Shown piece after piece: positions 17,443-25,785 of a stretch of DNA of 49,015 bases (the first letter of the stretch is position 1; each line of letters begins with the position of its first letter). The position numbers and the translations under genes were made by a program. Below the pieces are notes generated by a model, which was not told the origin of the DNA, did no database searches, and saw only the letters and a list, made by a program, of their open reading frames with translations. The stretch spans positions 1 through 49,015 of the forward strand of contig CAMNFQ010000005.1 of the NCBI GenBank assembly GCA_946537295.1, given 5' to 3'. The DNA comes from an uncultured Bacillota bacterium. GTDB taxonomy: Bacteria; Bacillota_I; Bacilli_A; Erysipelotrichales; Erysipelotrichaceae.

Positions 17443-18364
17443 ACCGGTATATGTCTTTTCCGGATTTCTTGATTCAGGCAAGACTACTGCAATTAAAGGA
17501 ACCTTACGCAATCCCCGTTTTAATGAAGGTGAATCTTCATTGATCATCTGTTTTGAACAGGGTGATGTGGAATATGAAGAAAAGTTTCTTAAGCTGACTA
17601 ATTCCCAGGTTCTATATCTTGATTCTGTCAATGATCTGACGATCGAGAAACAGAAGCAGATCGATAAGGAATATGATGTGGAAAGAATCTTCATTGAACT
17701 GAATGGTATGGAAGATGACAACATCTTATACAATACCGGTTTTATCAAGGATTGGGAACTTGCCCAGACTTTGACAACAATCGATGCTTCAAAGTTTACG
17801 ATCTTTATGCAGAACATGCGTCAGTTTCTGTATAACCATGTCGTAAATGCTGAGGTTGTCATCTTAAACAGATCTGATGGCGTTGATAAACGTTATCTGC
17901 GTAATAATCTGAAATCAATAAATCAGTATATTGAACTTATCTATGAAGATAAGAATGGTAATGTAACAAATAAGATTGAAGATGAGCTGTTTGATACCAG
18001 CAAAGATCTTGATATCTCTGATATGGATTATGGTCTCTGGTTCATGGATGCTGTTGATAATCCGATGAAATATGATAAGAAGAATCTCAGTATCAAGGTA
18101 AAATATGCCGGGAAGATCGATGAATATGATAATGTATTGATCATGGGCAGAAAGGCTATGGTATGTTGTGCGGAAGATATCACTGATATCGCCTTACCTT
18201 GTCTTGGCTTACATGAAAAGGATATAGATAAAGATAAATATTATAAACTCAGCGGCGTAGCTCGCTGTATACAGAATGAAGAGGGCATAAAGATGTGCGC
18301 TTTAAATGTTAAGAAATTTGAAGTAGCAGATGCACCAAAAGATGAACTTGTAACATTCAATTAG
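17435..18364 (+). CDS. Second G3E-family GTPase, lacking the CxCC motif
   Basis: A CobW/HypB-superfamily GTPase of 309 aa with Walker A GFLDSGKT (residues 10-17), IFIELNGM near Walker B and NRSD as the guanine motif. The metal-binding CxCC and the His-rich loop of its neighbour are absent. The C-terminal part instead carries scattered Cys (MVCCAEDI, LPCLGL, ARCIQ, KMCAL). It starts 8 nt inside the first GTPase gene, so the two are co-translated and may work as a pair. The missing CxCC argues for a different partner or a regulatory role. Substrate unknown. Confidence 0.88.
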   Translation: MTKPVYVFSGFLDSGKTTAIKGTLRNPRFNEGESSLIICFEQGDVEYEEKFLKLTNSQVLYLDSVNDLTIEKQKQIDKEYDVERIFIELNGMEDDNILYNTGFIKDWELAQTLTTIDASKFTIFMQNMRQFLYNHVVNAEVVILNRSDGVDKRYLRNNLKSINQYIELIYEDKNGNVTNKIEDELFDTSKDLDISDMDYGLWFMDAVDNPMKYDKKNLSIKVKYAGKIDEYDNVLIMGRKAMVCCAEDITDIALPCLGLHEKDIDKDKYYKLSGVARCIQNEEGIKMCALNVKKFEVADAPKDELVTFN

Positions 18365-18373
18365 GAGAATACC

Positions 18374-19210
18374 ATGAACTTTTTAAAAGCAATCTTTTTT
18401 GGGATTATTGAAGGAATAACAGAATGGATGCCGGTTTCATCAACGGCACATATGAAGATCCTTAATGCGATCATGCCTTTATCAGTCAGTGCAGAATTCT
18501 ATGAAGTGTTTGAAGTTGTTATTCAGCTTGGAGCTATCTTGGCACTGTTACTGATCTTCTGGAACAAGGTATGGCCTTTTGGAAAAACAAAGAATCCTTT
18601 GGGTAAAGGTATTCTGGCGAATGTTAAAAAGGATAAGTTCTATCTTTGGATCAAGATCATTATTGCCTGTTTACCGGCGATCATTTTTGAACTATTCCTG
18701 GAAGACCTGTTTACATTTGTAACACCAGAAAATGAAATGACTATTATCGGAATCGCTCTGATTCTGGTCGGTATCATTTTCATTATTGTTGAGTATCTGA
18801 TCAAAGATCGTAAACCGATCGTTGAAACAACTAAGCAGATCACATATATGCAAGCTATAACCATTGGTCTGGCTCAGCTGGTTGCGGCCTTATTTCCAGG
18901 TGTTTCCAGATCTGGGGCAACAATCATTGCTGCTTTGATCATGGGTATATCACGTTCTACTGCAACTGAATTTACCTTTGAACTGGCTATACCAGTCATG
19001 TTTGGTGCTTCACTGATGAAGATCGTCAAATATGGTGCTGCCATAACATTCTCTGAAATTCTGATATTGATCATCGGTTGTGTATTTGCATTCGTTGTAT
19101 CACTGTTCATGATCAGATTCATTATCAGCTATATTAAGAAGAATAATTTTGTCCTGTTTGGTATCTATAGGATCCTGATGGGAATTGTTGTATTACTGTT
19201 ATTAAGATAA
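18374..19210 (+). CDS. uppP: Undecaprenyl-diphosphatase UppP (BacA)
   Basis: An integral membrane phosphatase that recycles undecaprenyl pyrophosphate to the lipid carrier used for cell-wall synthesis. The 278 aa contain the hallmark EGITEWMPVSSTAH near the N terminus and PGVSRSGATI in the middle, with about eight hydrophobic segments. An AGGAGA site precedes ATG 18374, nine bases after the GTPase stop. It confers basal bacitracin tolerance in other bacteria. Its place in a metal-GTPase operon has no obvious mechanistic explanation. Confidence 0.96.
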   Translation: MNFLKAIFFGIIEGITEWMPVSSTAHMKILNAIMPLSVSAEFYEVFEVVIQLGAILALLLIFWNKVWPFGKTKNPLGKGILANVKKDKFYLWIKIIIACLPAIIFELFLEDLFTFVTPENEMTIIGIALILVGIIFIIVEYLIKDRKPIVETTKQITYMQAITIGLAQLVAALFPGVSRSGATIIAALIMGISRSTATEFTFELAIPVMFGASLMKIVKYGAAITFSEILILIIGCVFAFVVSLFMIRFIISYIKKNNFVLFGIYRILMGIVVLLLLR

Positions 19211-19211
19211 G

Positions 19212-20372
19212 ATGGACTACAAACTATTAGGTGGAATATTTCTGGAAGGAGTTCTCTCGTTTCTGTCTCCTTGTGTCCTGCCCCTGATACCTTTGTATAT
19301 GACATATCTTGCCGGCGATAATAAACAGACAGATGAAGAAGGGAATGTGCATTATGACAAAGCGAAAGTGTTTATCACAACACTTTTCTTTGTGCTTGGT
19401 ATATCTTTAACCTTTGTCCTTCTTACTGCTTCACTTAAAACGATCGCCGGTTCCATAAATAAGTATGCCGAGATCATATCAATTATTGGTGGAACCTTAC
19501 TGATAGTCTTTGGTCTTCATGAACTGGGAATCATCCATATCGATCTTCTGAATAAAGAGTTAAAACTTAAAATGGATCTGCATTTAGAAAAGATGAATTA
19601 CCTTAAAGCCTTTATTCTTGGCTTTGTCTTTTCTTTAGGATGGTCGCCTTGTATTGGACCATTACTGTCAAACGCCATCTTACTTGCGGCGACAGATCCC
19701 CAAGGATATATCTATATAATTGTCTATGCTTTGGGTTTGATCATACCGTTTATCATAACCGGATTGTTCACAACATCTGTACTTAATCTGATAAATAAAA
19801 ATAAGAAGATCCTTAACTACGTCCTTAAAATAGCTGGTATCGTTCTTATCCTGTTTGGCATCTATATGATCCATCAGGCATCAGAAAAGATCCTGATAGC
19901 TAAAGAACTTGAAACAACCCACAATTCACAAAGCAGCACAGAAAATATGATCCTGGATTATGAATTTGTTGATGAAAAGGGCAATAAGATCAGATTGTCA
20001 GATTATAAAGGAAAATATCTCTTCCTAAATTTCATGACAACCTGGTGCACATATTGTGAGATGGAAAGACCAGAATATATCAAATTTGCGGAAAATAAAG
20101 ATATCAAATGTCTTTATGTCATGTCACCATTAAATGAAAATGATGGCATGGAAAGCATAAATAAATATCTGAATGATAATGAAATACCGATCACAACTCT
20201 GATCGATACCGAAGGATCGCTGTTCTATTATTGTGGTATCTCAGGATATCCGACTATCTATGTAGTTGATCCTGATGGCGAATTCCTGGCCTATGCTTCC
20301 GGAGTTCTTGATCTGGAAGGTTTCAATGGCTTGTATGATTACGCCAAAGAGCTCTATGAAAACAAACAGTAA
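19212..20372 (+). CDS. CcdA-TlpA fusion: membrane thiol transporter with extracytoplasmic thioredoxin domain
   Basis: Predicted to carry reducing power across the membrane to an outer-face thioredoxin. Residues 1-225 form a six-helix CcdA/DsbD-beta domain with paired Cys in LSPCVLP (Cys21) and WSPCIGP (Cys147). After a Ser-rich linker, residues about 245-386 are a TlpA/ResA-like domain with WCTYC (Cys279, Cys282) and the cis-Pro loop GYPT (Pro347). CcdA and TlpA are usually separate proteins, though fusions are known in Firmicutes. No cytochrome maturation or MsrAB gene is adjacent. A plausible client is the secreted lipoprotein at 45165, but that is inference. It abuts the opposing GDPD gene with no spacer. 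Confidence 0.92.
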   Translation: MDYKLLGGIFLEGVLSFLSPCVLPLIPLYMTYLAGDNKQTDEEGNVHYDKAKVFITTLFFVLGISLTFVLLTASLKTIAGSINKYAEIISIIGGTLLIVFGLHELGIIHIDLLNKELKLKMDLHLEKMNYLKAFILGFVFSLGWSPCIGPLLSNAILLAATDPQGYIYIIVYALGLIIPFIITGLFTTSVLNLINKNKKILNYVLKIAGIVLILFGIYMIHQASEKILIAKELETTHNSQSSTENMILDYEFVDEKGNKIRLSDYKGKYLFLNFMTTWCTYCEMERPEYIKFAENKDIKCLYVMSPLNENDGMESINKYLNDNEIPITTLIDTEGSLFYYCGISGYPTIYVVDPDGEFLAYASGVLDLEGFNGLYDYAKELYENKQ

Positions 20373-21191
20373 TCAGTCCTTTTTCTTTGGAACAAAGGAA
20401 TCAAAGATAAAACACTGATAATACTTTCTGTTTTCAGCTAACGCATCTTCTGATTTGATCGTCCAGGCCACACATTCTGCCTTATAAAGAAGTGAAACGA
20501 TCTTGAAGGAAAGATTATAGGTTGAATTGCAATCATAAGCGATATAATCAGGTTTATTATAGAAATTCAGAAGCAGATTGGTGAAGATGATCTTAATGAT
20601 CAGTGGCAATCTGCTTTTTGCATCCGCAATTGAATCATAGGAAAGCTGTCCTCTGATGATCTGTGGTTCATTTATTCTCAGATATCTGACAACCAAAGGA
20701 TTGAATGATTCCATATTATAGAGACCATCATAATTTCTCATCATTTCGACAGTTCTTTTTGTTGTTTCGATATATCTTCCTTCTGGTTTGATCTCGATGA
20801 CTAATGGCGTATCTTTTTTAAGGACTTTAAGAACGTCTTCAAAAAGGGGAATTCTTTCTTCAGTATCAAGTAATCTGTAGTTCTCTAGTTCATCAAAACT
20901 GCATTCTATCAGATCCTTATCAATACCTGTCATTCTCTTTAAGGAAACATCATGGAAAACCACAAGTTTATCATCGGTTGTAAGCTGGACATCCAGTTCA
21001 ATGCCGAAATCATTATCAACGGCTTTTTTGAAAGCAGTCAGTGAATTTTCTGGGACATCTTTATTGTTGAAAAGACCACGATGAGCTATATACTTCTCTT
21101 CGTAGGGTTTCAAGGCCTGCTTACGGGAAGTATTAGGATATAGAGCAAACAGATAAAGCAGTATAAGAATAAAAATAATAATTAGTATCAT
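20373..21191 (-). CDS. Membrane-anchored glycerophosphodiester phosphodiesterase family protein
   Basis: GDPD domains hydrolyse glycerophosphodiesters to an alcohol and glycerol-3-phosphate. From ATG 21191 the protein is 272 aa. A hydrophobic N-terminal segment (MILIIIFILILLYLFAL) is a signal anchor, which places the enzyme outside the cytosol. The GDPD core follows: AHRGLFNNKDVPENSLTAF, GIELDVQLTTDDKLVVFHD (metal Glu/Asp and His), LVIEIKP. The longer frame from 21212 runs through the TATAAT box, so I reject that start. The gene is tail to tail with ccdA-tlpA. A candidate plus-strand terminator lies inside it. Confidence 0.9.
   Translation of the reverse strand: MILIIIFILILLYLFALYPNTSRKQALKPYEEKYIAHRGLFNNKDVPENSLTAFKKAVDNDFGIELDVQLTTDDKLVVFHDVSLKRMTGIDKDLIECSFDELENYRLLDTEERIPLFEDVLKVLKKDTPLVIEIKPEGRYIETTKRTVEMMRNYDGLYNMESFNPLVVRYLRINEPQIIRGQLSYDSIADAKSRLPLIIKIIFTNLLLNFYNKPDYIAYDCNSTYNLSFKIVSLLYKAECVAWTIKSEDALAENRKYYQCFIFDSFVPKKKD
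20571..20619 (+). terminator. Candidate ccdA-tlpA operon terminator inside the GDPD coding sequence
   Basis: AAGCAGATTG (20571-20580) and CAATCTGCTT (20607-20616) are perfectly complementary over 10 bp and lead into a five-T run. The 26-nt interval holds a second small helix (TGATC/GATCA). It is about 200 nt past the ccdA-tlpA stop and the loop is long, so this is weaker than the other embedded terminators. Confidence 0.45.
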
Positions 21192-21197
21192 AACTAT

Positions 21198-21203
21198 ATT
21201 ATA
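21198..21203 (-). promoter_or_regulatory. -10 element of the GDPD gene (leaderless)
   Basis: TATAAT on the minus strand, 6 nt before ATG 21191. It decides the start, because the longer frame would place this box inside the gene. Confidence 0.7.
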
Positions 21204-21210
21204 GACCTTC

Positions 21211-21246
21211 AATAAAATAAAAAGTCTTCTGTTTCCAGAAGACTTT
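21211..21246 (-). terminator. str operon / tuf terminator
   Basis: A perfect 11-bp stem, AAAGTCTTCTG paired with CAGAAGACTTT, with a GAAA tetraloop on the minus strand. It runs into TTTTTATTTTATT. It lies 30 nt beyond the tuf stop. Confidence 0.92.
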
Positions 21247-21276
21247 AAATATTAAACAATTTTTATCAGTTAGTAA

Positions 21277-22461
21277 TTATTTAATGATCTTAGTTACAGA
21301 ACCTGAACCAACTGTTCTACCACCTTCACGAATAGAGAACTTTGTTCCTTCTTCGATAGCGATAGGAGCGATCAGTTCAACAGTCATTTCAACGTGGTCA
21401 CCAGGCATAACCATTTCAGCACCGCCTAATTCCTTAACGATACCAGTTACGTCTGTTGTACGGAAATAGAACTGAGGACGGTAGTTAGCTACGAATGGAG
21501 TATGTCTACCACCTTCTTCTTTAGTTAATACGTAGACCTGAGCAGTGAATTCAGTATGAGGAGTAACTGAACCAGGTTTAGCTAAAACCTGACCTCTTTC
21601 GATTTCGTCACGGTTAACACCACGGAGTAATGCACCGATGTTATCACCAGCTTCAGCTTCATCTAACTGTTTGTGGAACATTTCAAGACCTGTAATAACT
21701 GTCTTTCTTGTTGGTCTTAAACCAACGATTTCAGCTTCATCATTAAGGTGAGCAACACCACGCTCAACTCTACCAGTAGCAACAGTACCACGACCAGAGA
21801 TTGTGAATACATCTTCTACTGACATTAAGAATGGCTTATCCATTTCTCTAGCTGGAGAAGGGATATACTCGTCACAAGCATCCATTAATTCATCAATAGC
21901 GCCAACCCACTTTTCATCACCTTCAAGAGCCTTAAGAGCAGAACCACGGATTACAGGAGCATTGTCACCATCGAATCCATATTCATTTAATAATTCTCTG
22001 ACTTCCATTTCAACGAGGTCGATAAGTTCAGGATCATCAACCATATCGCACTTATTTAAGAAACATACGATGTAAGGAACACCAACCTGTCTAGCTAACA
22101 GGATATGTTCACGAGTCTGAGGCATTGGTCCATCAGTAGCGGCAACTACGAGGATAGCACCATCCATCTGAGCAGCACCAGTGATCATGTTCTTGACATA
22201 GTCAGCGTGTCCCGGGCAGTCAACGTGAGCATAGTGTCTCTTTGCTGTTTTGTATTCAACGTGTGCAGTATTAATAGTGATACCACGAGCCTTTTCTTCA
22301 GGGGCTCCATCAATCTGGTCGTAAGCCTTGAATTCAGCCTGACCCTTTTCTGCTAATCTCTTAGTAATAGCAGCAGTTAAAGTTGTTTTACCATGGTCAA
22401 CGTGACCGATAGTACCGATATTGACATGTTCCAGGGAACGGTCAAATTTCTCTTTTGCCAT
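21277..22461 (-). CDS. tuf: Elongation factor Tu
   Basis: Delivers aminoacyl-tRNA to the ribosome as a GTPase. It is 394 aa with GHVDHGKTT (Walker A), the switch I region [24 protein letters not shown] and NKCDMVDD, followed by domains 2 and 3 ending in SVTKIIK. An AGGAGG site lies 9 nt before ATG 22461. It is the last str operon gene and also has its own promoter in the fusA-tuf gap. Confidence 0.99.
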   Translation of the reverse strand: MAKEKFDRSLEHVNIGTIGHVDHGKTTLTAAITKRLAEKGQAEFKAYDQIDGAPEEKARGITINTAHVEYKTAKRHYAHVDCPGHADYVKNMITGAAQMDGAILVVAATDGPMPQTREHILLARQVGVPYIVCFLNKCDMVDDPELIDLVEMEVRELLNEYGFDGDNAPVIRGSALKALEGDEKWVGAIDELMDACDEYIPSPAREMDKPFLMSVEDVFTISGRGTVATGRVERGVAHLNDEAEIVGLRPTRKTVITGLEMFHKQLDEAEAGDNIGALLRGVNRDEIERGQVLAKPGSVTPHTEFTAQVYVLTKEEGGRHTPFVANYRPQFYFRTTDVTGIVKELGGAEMVMPGDHVEMTVELIAPIAIEEGTKFSIREGGRTVGSGSVTKIIK

Positions 22462-22492
22462 CTTAAGTTTTTCCTCCTATTTAAACATTATT

Positions 22493-22521
22493 ATTTTAAG
22501 ATAAAACACTATATTTAGCAA
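22493..22521 (-). promoter_or_regulatory. Internal tuf promoter
   Basis: On the minus strand, TTGCTA (22516-22521), a 17-bp spacer, then TAAAAT (22493-22498). The predicted leader is about 25 nt and ends in AGGAGG. This would raise tuf output over the rest of the str operon. Confidence 0.65.
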
Positions 22522-22524
22522 TTG

Positions 22525-24618
22525 CTACGAAGCGTTTTTCTTGGCAATTTCTTCTGCGATGCTGGCTGGAACTTCTGCATAGTGATCCATCTGCATCATG
22601 TAGTTTCCACGACCCTGAGTATTGGATCTCAGGTCGGTAGCATAACCGAACATCTGTGAGAGAGGAACGTACGCTCTGATAACGATCGCATTACCTCTTT
22701 CTTCCTGGTCATTGATATGACCACGACGCTTGGTTATATCACCCATAACAGTGCCGAGGTATTCACTAGGAACAGTTACTTCGACATCCATGATAGGTTC
22801 AAGGATAACCGGATTACATTTCTTAGCTGCTTCTTTCAAAGCCAGACTTGCTGCTGTCTTGAAGGCCATTTCTGATGAATCGACTTCATGGTATGAACCA
22901 TCAAACAGAGTTGCTTTGATATCAACTACCGGATATCCGGCAATAAGTCCATTGTCCAAAGCGGCTTTTAATCCTTCCATAGTAGGCTTGATGTATTCTC
23001 TTGGAACACTTCCACCAACAACGGCATCAATGAATTCAAATCCTTTACCAGTCTCATTTGGTTCAAACTTGATCCAGACGTGACCATATTGACCTCTACC
23101 ACCTGACTGTCTGACAAACTTGCCTTCACAATCGGCAGCGGTTCTGATCGTTTCACGATAGGCAACCTGAGGTTTACCAACGTTACATTCGACTTTGAAT
23201 TCACGCTTCATTCTATCGACGATAATATCCAAATGTAATTCACCCATACCGGCAATGATCGTCTGACCTGTTTCTTCATCAGTGTATGTTCTGAAGGTAG
23301 GGTCTTCTTCAGCCAGTTTACCTAAAGCGATATCCATCTTGTCTGAATCAGCCTTTGTCTTTGGTTCAACAGACATCTGAATAACTGGTTCTGGGAATAC
23401 CATTGATTCCAGAATAATAGGGTGTTTTTCATCACACAAGGTATCACCTGTTGTAGTATTTTTAAGTCCTACAGCAGCAGCAATATCACCAGCATCTACT
23501 TCTTCAATATCAGCACGGTGGTTTGCATGCATTTGTACCAATCTTCCAAATCTTTCTTTAGTATCCTTAGTAGCATTTAACACATAAGAACCGGCAGCAG
23601 CTACACCAGAGTAGACTCTGAAATATGTAAGCTTACCGACAAACGGATCGGTCATGACCTTGAATGCTAGGGCAGCGAAAGGTTCCTTATCGTCTGCTTT
23701 TCTTTCGGCTTCTTCGCCATTCTTGAGTGTACCCTTGATTGCAGGTACTTCTACTGGAGAAGGCAGATAGTCGATAACAGCATCAAGCAGCAGCTGAATA
23801 CCTTTGTTCTTATATGCGGAACCGCATAGAACTGGGAAGAATTCTGAACTTAGAACTGCTTTTCTGATTGCTTTTTTGATCATTGAGATCTCAGGATCTT
23901 TTCCATCGAGGAAGATTTCCATCAGATCATCATCAAAATCACACAGTTTTTCGATCAGTTCATTTCTTAATGCTTCTGCTTCTTCTTTGTACTGATCTTC
24001 GATTTCTGATTCCTTGATATCAGTTCCCTGATCATTAGGATACATATACTGTTTCCTTTCAACCAGGTCAATGATTCCACGGAATGTATTTTCTGCACCG
24101 ATCGGCATCTGAATTGCAGCTGCTTTAGCAGCAAGCTTTTCTCCGATCGATCTTACTGACATCATAAAGTCAGCGCCTGTAGCATCCATCTTGTTTGCGA
24201 AGACAATTCTTGGGACTTTATAAGTCGAAGCCTGTCTCCATACTGTTTCGGTCTGAGGTTCAACACCAGCTTTTGCATCCAATACCGTAACAGCACCATC
24301 TAATACTCTGAGCGATCTTTCAACTTCAACTGTGAAGTCAACGTGTCCCGGAGTATCAATGATGTTGATTCTGGTTTTTGGCATCTGGTTCTTTGAACCG
24401 CCCCAGAAGGTTGTGGTAGCGGCAGAGGTTATAGTGATACCTCTTTCCTGCTCCTGTTCCATCCAGTCCATCTGACTGGCACCATCATGTGTTTCACCGA
24501 TTTTATGTGTTTTACCAGTAAAGAATAGGATTCTTTCGGTACAGGTAGTCTTGCCTGCATCGATATGCGCCATGATGCCAATATTTCTTGTATTCTCTAA
24601 AGCATATTGACGTGACAT
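22525..24618 (-). CDS. fusA: Elongation factor G
   Basis: GTPase that drives ribosomal translocation and helps recycling. The 697-aa length is standard. Motifs: [23 protein letters not shown] (switch I), [12 protein letters not shown], and the domain IV region [17 protein letters not shown] site precedes ATG 24618. It is third in the str operon, 15 nt after rpsG. I saw no departures from the family that suggest an EF-G paralogue. Confidence 0.99.
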   Translation of the reverse strand: MSRQYALENTRNIGIMAHIDAGKTTCTERILFFTGKTHKIGETHDGASQMDWMEQEQERGITITSAATTTFWGGSKNQMPKTRINIIDTPGHVDFTVEVERSLRVLDGAVTVLDAKAGVEPQTETVWRQASTYKVPRIVFANKMDATGADFMMSVRSIGEKLAAKAAAIQMPIGAENTFRGIIDLVERKQYMYPNDQGTDIKESEIEDQYKEEAEALRNELIEKLCDFDDDLMEIFLDGKDPEISMIKKAIRKAVLSSEFFPVLCGSAYKNKGIQLLLDAVIDYLPSPVEVPAIKGTLKNGEEAERKADDKEPFAALAFKVMTDPFVGKLTYFRVYSGVAAAGSYVLNATKDTKERFGRLVQMHANHRADIEEVDAGDIAAAVGLKNTTTGDTLCDEKHPIILESMVFPEPVIQMSVEPKTKADSDKMDIALGKLAEEDPTFRTYTDEETGQTIIAGMGELHLDIIVDRMKREFKVECNVGKPQVAYRETIRTAADCEGKFVRQSGGRGQYGHVWIKFEPNETGKGFEFIDAVVGGSVPREYIKPTMEGLKAALDNGLIAGYPVVDIKATLFDGSYHEVDSSEMAFKTAASLALKEAAKKCNPVILEPIMDVEVTVPSEYLGTVMGDITKRRGHINDQEERGNAIVIRAYVPLSQMFGYATDLRSNTQGRGNYMMQMDHYAEVPASIAEEIAKKNAS

Positions 24619-24633
24619 AACGTTTCCTTTCTA

Positions 24634-25104
24634 TTACCAGCGATAATGTGCAAACGCCTTGTTTGCTTCAGCCATCTTATGAGTATCGTCTTTCTTCTTG
24701 ACAGACTGACCTGTTCCGTTAGAAGCATCGATAATCTCGGCTGCTAATCTTTCTTCCATTGTTTTTTCAGATCTCAGTCTTGAATAGTTAACGATCCATC
24801 TGAGACCTAAAGTTAATCTTCTTTCATCTGAAACTTCTACAGGGACCTGGTAGTTAGCACCACCAACTCTTCTTAACTTAAGTTCCAGTTCAGGCATAAC
24901 ATTGTCCAATGCTTTTTCAAATACTTCCATTGGCTGCTGTCCTGTTTTCTTTTCTACGATATCGAATGCATTATACAGAATATTCTGTGCGACACCTTTT
25001 TTACCATCTAACATGATCTTGTTGATTAAACGTGTCACAAGTTTTGAATTGTAGATAGGATCTACTAATACATCTCGTTTCGCAATATGTCCTTTTCTTG
25101 GCAT
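24634..25104 (-). CDS. rpsG: 30S ribosomal protein S7
   Basis: Primary 16S rRNA 3'-domain binder and assembly initiator. It is 156 aa, the usual length: [20 protein letters not shown] at the N terminus, then [11 protein letters not shown] and a C-terminal AHYRW. A GAAAGGAG site precedes ATG 25104. It sits 21 nt after rpsL. Confidence 0.99.
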   Translation of the reverse strand: MPRKGHIAKRDVLVDPIYNSKLVTRLINKIMLDGKKGVAQNILYNAFDIVEKKTGQQPMEVFEKALDNVMPELELKLRRVGGANYQVPVEVSDERRLTLGLRWIVNYSRLRSEKTMEERLAAEIIDASNGTGQSVKKKDDTHKMAEANKAFAHYRW

Positions 25105-25125
25105 TTTTTAATCTCCTTTCATGTT

Positions 25126-25536
25126 TTATTTAGGTTTTTTCGCACCGTATAATGAACGGCCTTGTTTTCTTCCATCAACACCTGCACAGTCTAATGTGCC
25201 TCTGATGATATGGTAACGGACACCTGGTAAATCCTTAACACGTCCGCCACGAATCATGACAACTGAGTGTTCCTGAAGATTGTGTCCGATACCTGGAATG
25301 TAAGCTGTAACTTCCATACCATTTGATAAACGTACACGGGCATACTTTCTTAAAGCTGAGTTTGGCTTCTTAGGAGTCATAGTACCTACACGGGTACATA
25401 CACCTCTTTTTTGTGGAGAAGCCAGATCAATAGGGCGGTTCTTTAAAGAGTTATATCCTTTATTTAAAGCCGGAGCCTTTGACTTGAATGTTCTCGCAGT
25501 TCTGCCTTTTCTTACTAACTGATTAATTGTTGGCAT
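25126..25536 (-). CDS. rpsL: 30S ribosomal protein S12
   Basis: Decoding-centre protein. From ATG 25536 it is 136 aa and starts [11 protein letters not shown]. An upstream in-frame ATG at 25566 is rejected because AAAGGAG lies 6 nt before 25536 and the conserved N terminus starts there. [11 protein letters not shown] and [14 protein letters not shown] keep the Lys residues whose changes give streptomycin resistance elsewhere, so this copy looks wild type. First gene of the str operon. Confidence 0.99.
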   Translation of the reverse strand: MPTINQLVRKGRTARTFKSKAPALNKGYNSLKNRPIDLASPQKRGVCTRVGTMTPKKPNSALRKYARVRLSNGMEVTAYIPGIGHNLQEHSVVMIRGGRVKDLPGVRYHIIRGTLDCAGVDGRKQGRSLYGAKKPK

Positions 25537-25623
25537 TCTTATCTCCTTTCTTTGGTTTATGCACACTTATTCAGGTGTGCCACATATCTGACGAATATAT
25601 AGATCCTTTCGGATCCAGTCAGC
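25537..25623 (-). promoter_or_regulatory. Leader of the str operon with two small hairpins
   Basis: The roughly 87-nt predicted leader has GGATC/GATCC with a GAAA-containing loop (25602-25615) and GCACAC/GTGTGC with an 8-nt loop (25561-25580), then the AAAGGAG site. It may hold a ribosomal-protein or attenuation control element; I do not recognise a known class. Confidence 0.4.
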
Positions 25624-25629
25624 TTTTTT

Positions 25630-25658
25630 ATATTACCAGAAGAACACGTCCAAATCAA
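25630..25658 (-). promoter_or_regulatory. str operon promoter
   Basis: On the minus strand, TTGATT (25653-25658), exactly 17 bp, then TAATAT (25630-25635). Directly upstream is an A/T-rich imperfect inverted repeat (25659-25689) that could serve as an UP element. Confidence 0.75.
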
Positions 25659-25689
25659 GCAAAAAATGCTTATTTTTAGCACTTTTTGC
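25659..25689. repeat. Imperfect inverted repeat between the str and pncB promoters
   Basis: GCAAAAA then TGCT on the left, AGCA then TTTTTGC on the right, with one mismatch and a 7-nt centre. It abuts the str -35. Operator, UP element or chance are all possible. Confidence 0.4.
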
Positions 25690-25750
25690 TGTATCACGGC
25701 TTCAGTTGTGCCAAAAACGATAAAAATGCCTGATTCAGATACACTGATTG

Positions 25751-25764
25751 TATAATTAATTATA
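25751..25764 (+). promoter_or_regulatory. pncB promoter -10 lying in a perfect palindrome
   Basis: TATAAT (25751-25756) is the first half of the 14-bp perfect palindrome TATAATTAATTATA, which would cover the -10 and the transcription start. ATG 25786 follows after a leader with a GGAAAGAAG purine stretch. Confidence 0.5.
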
Positions 25765-25785
25765 TAGGAAAGAAGAATTTAATAT

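Noticed and set aside
21192-21212. Longer GDPD start at 21212
   Set aside because: It reads through the TATAAT box; the hydrophobic anchor begins right at ATG 21191.
25537-25566. Longer rpsL start at 25566
   Set aside because: The conserved MPTINQL and its AAAGGAG site place the start at 25536.
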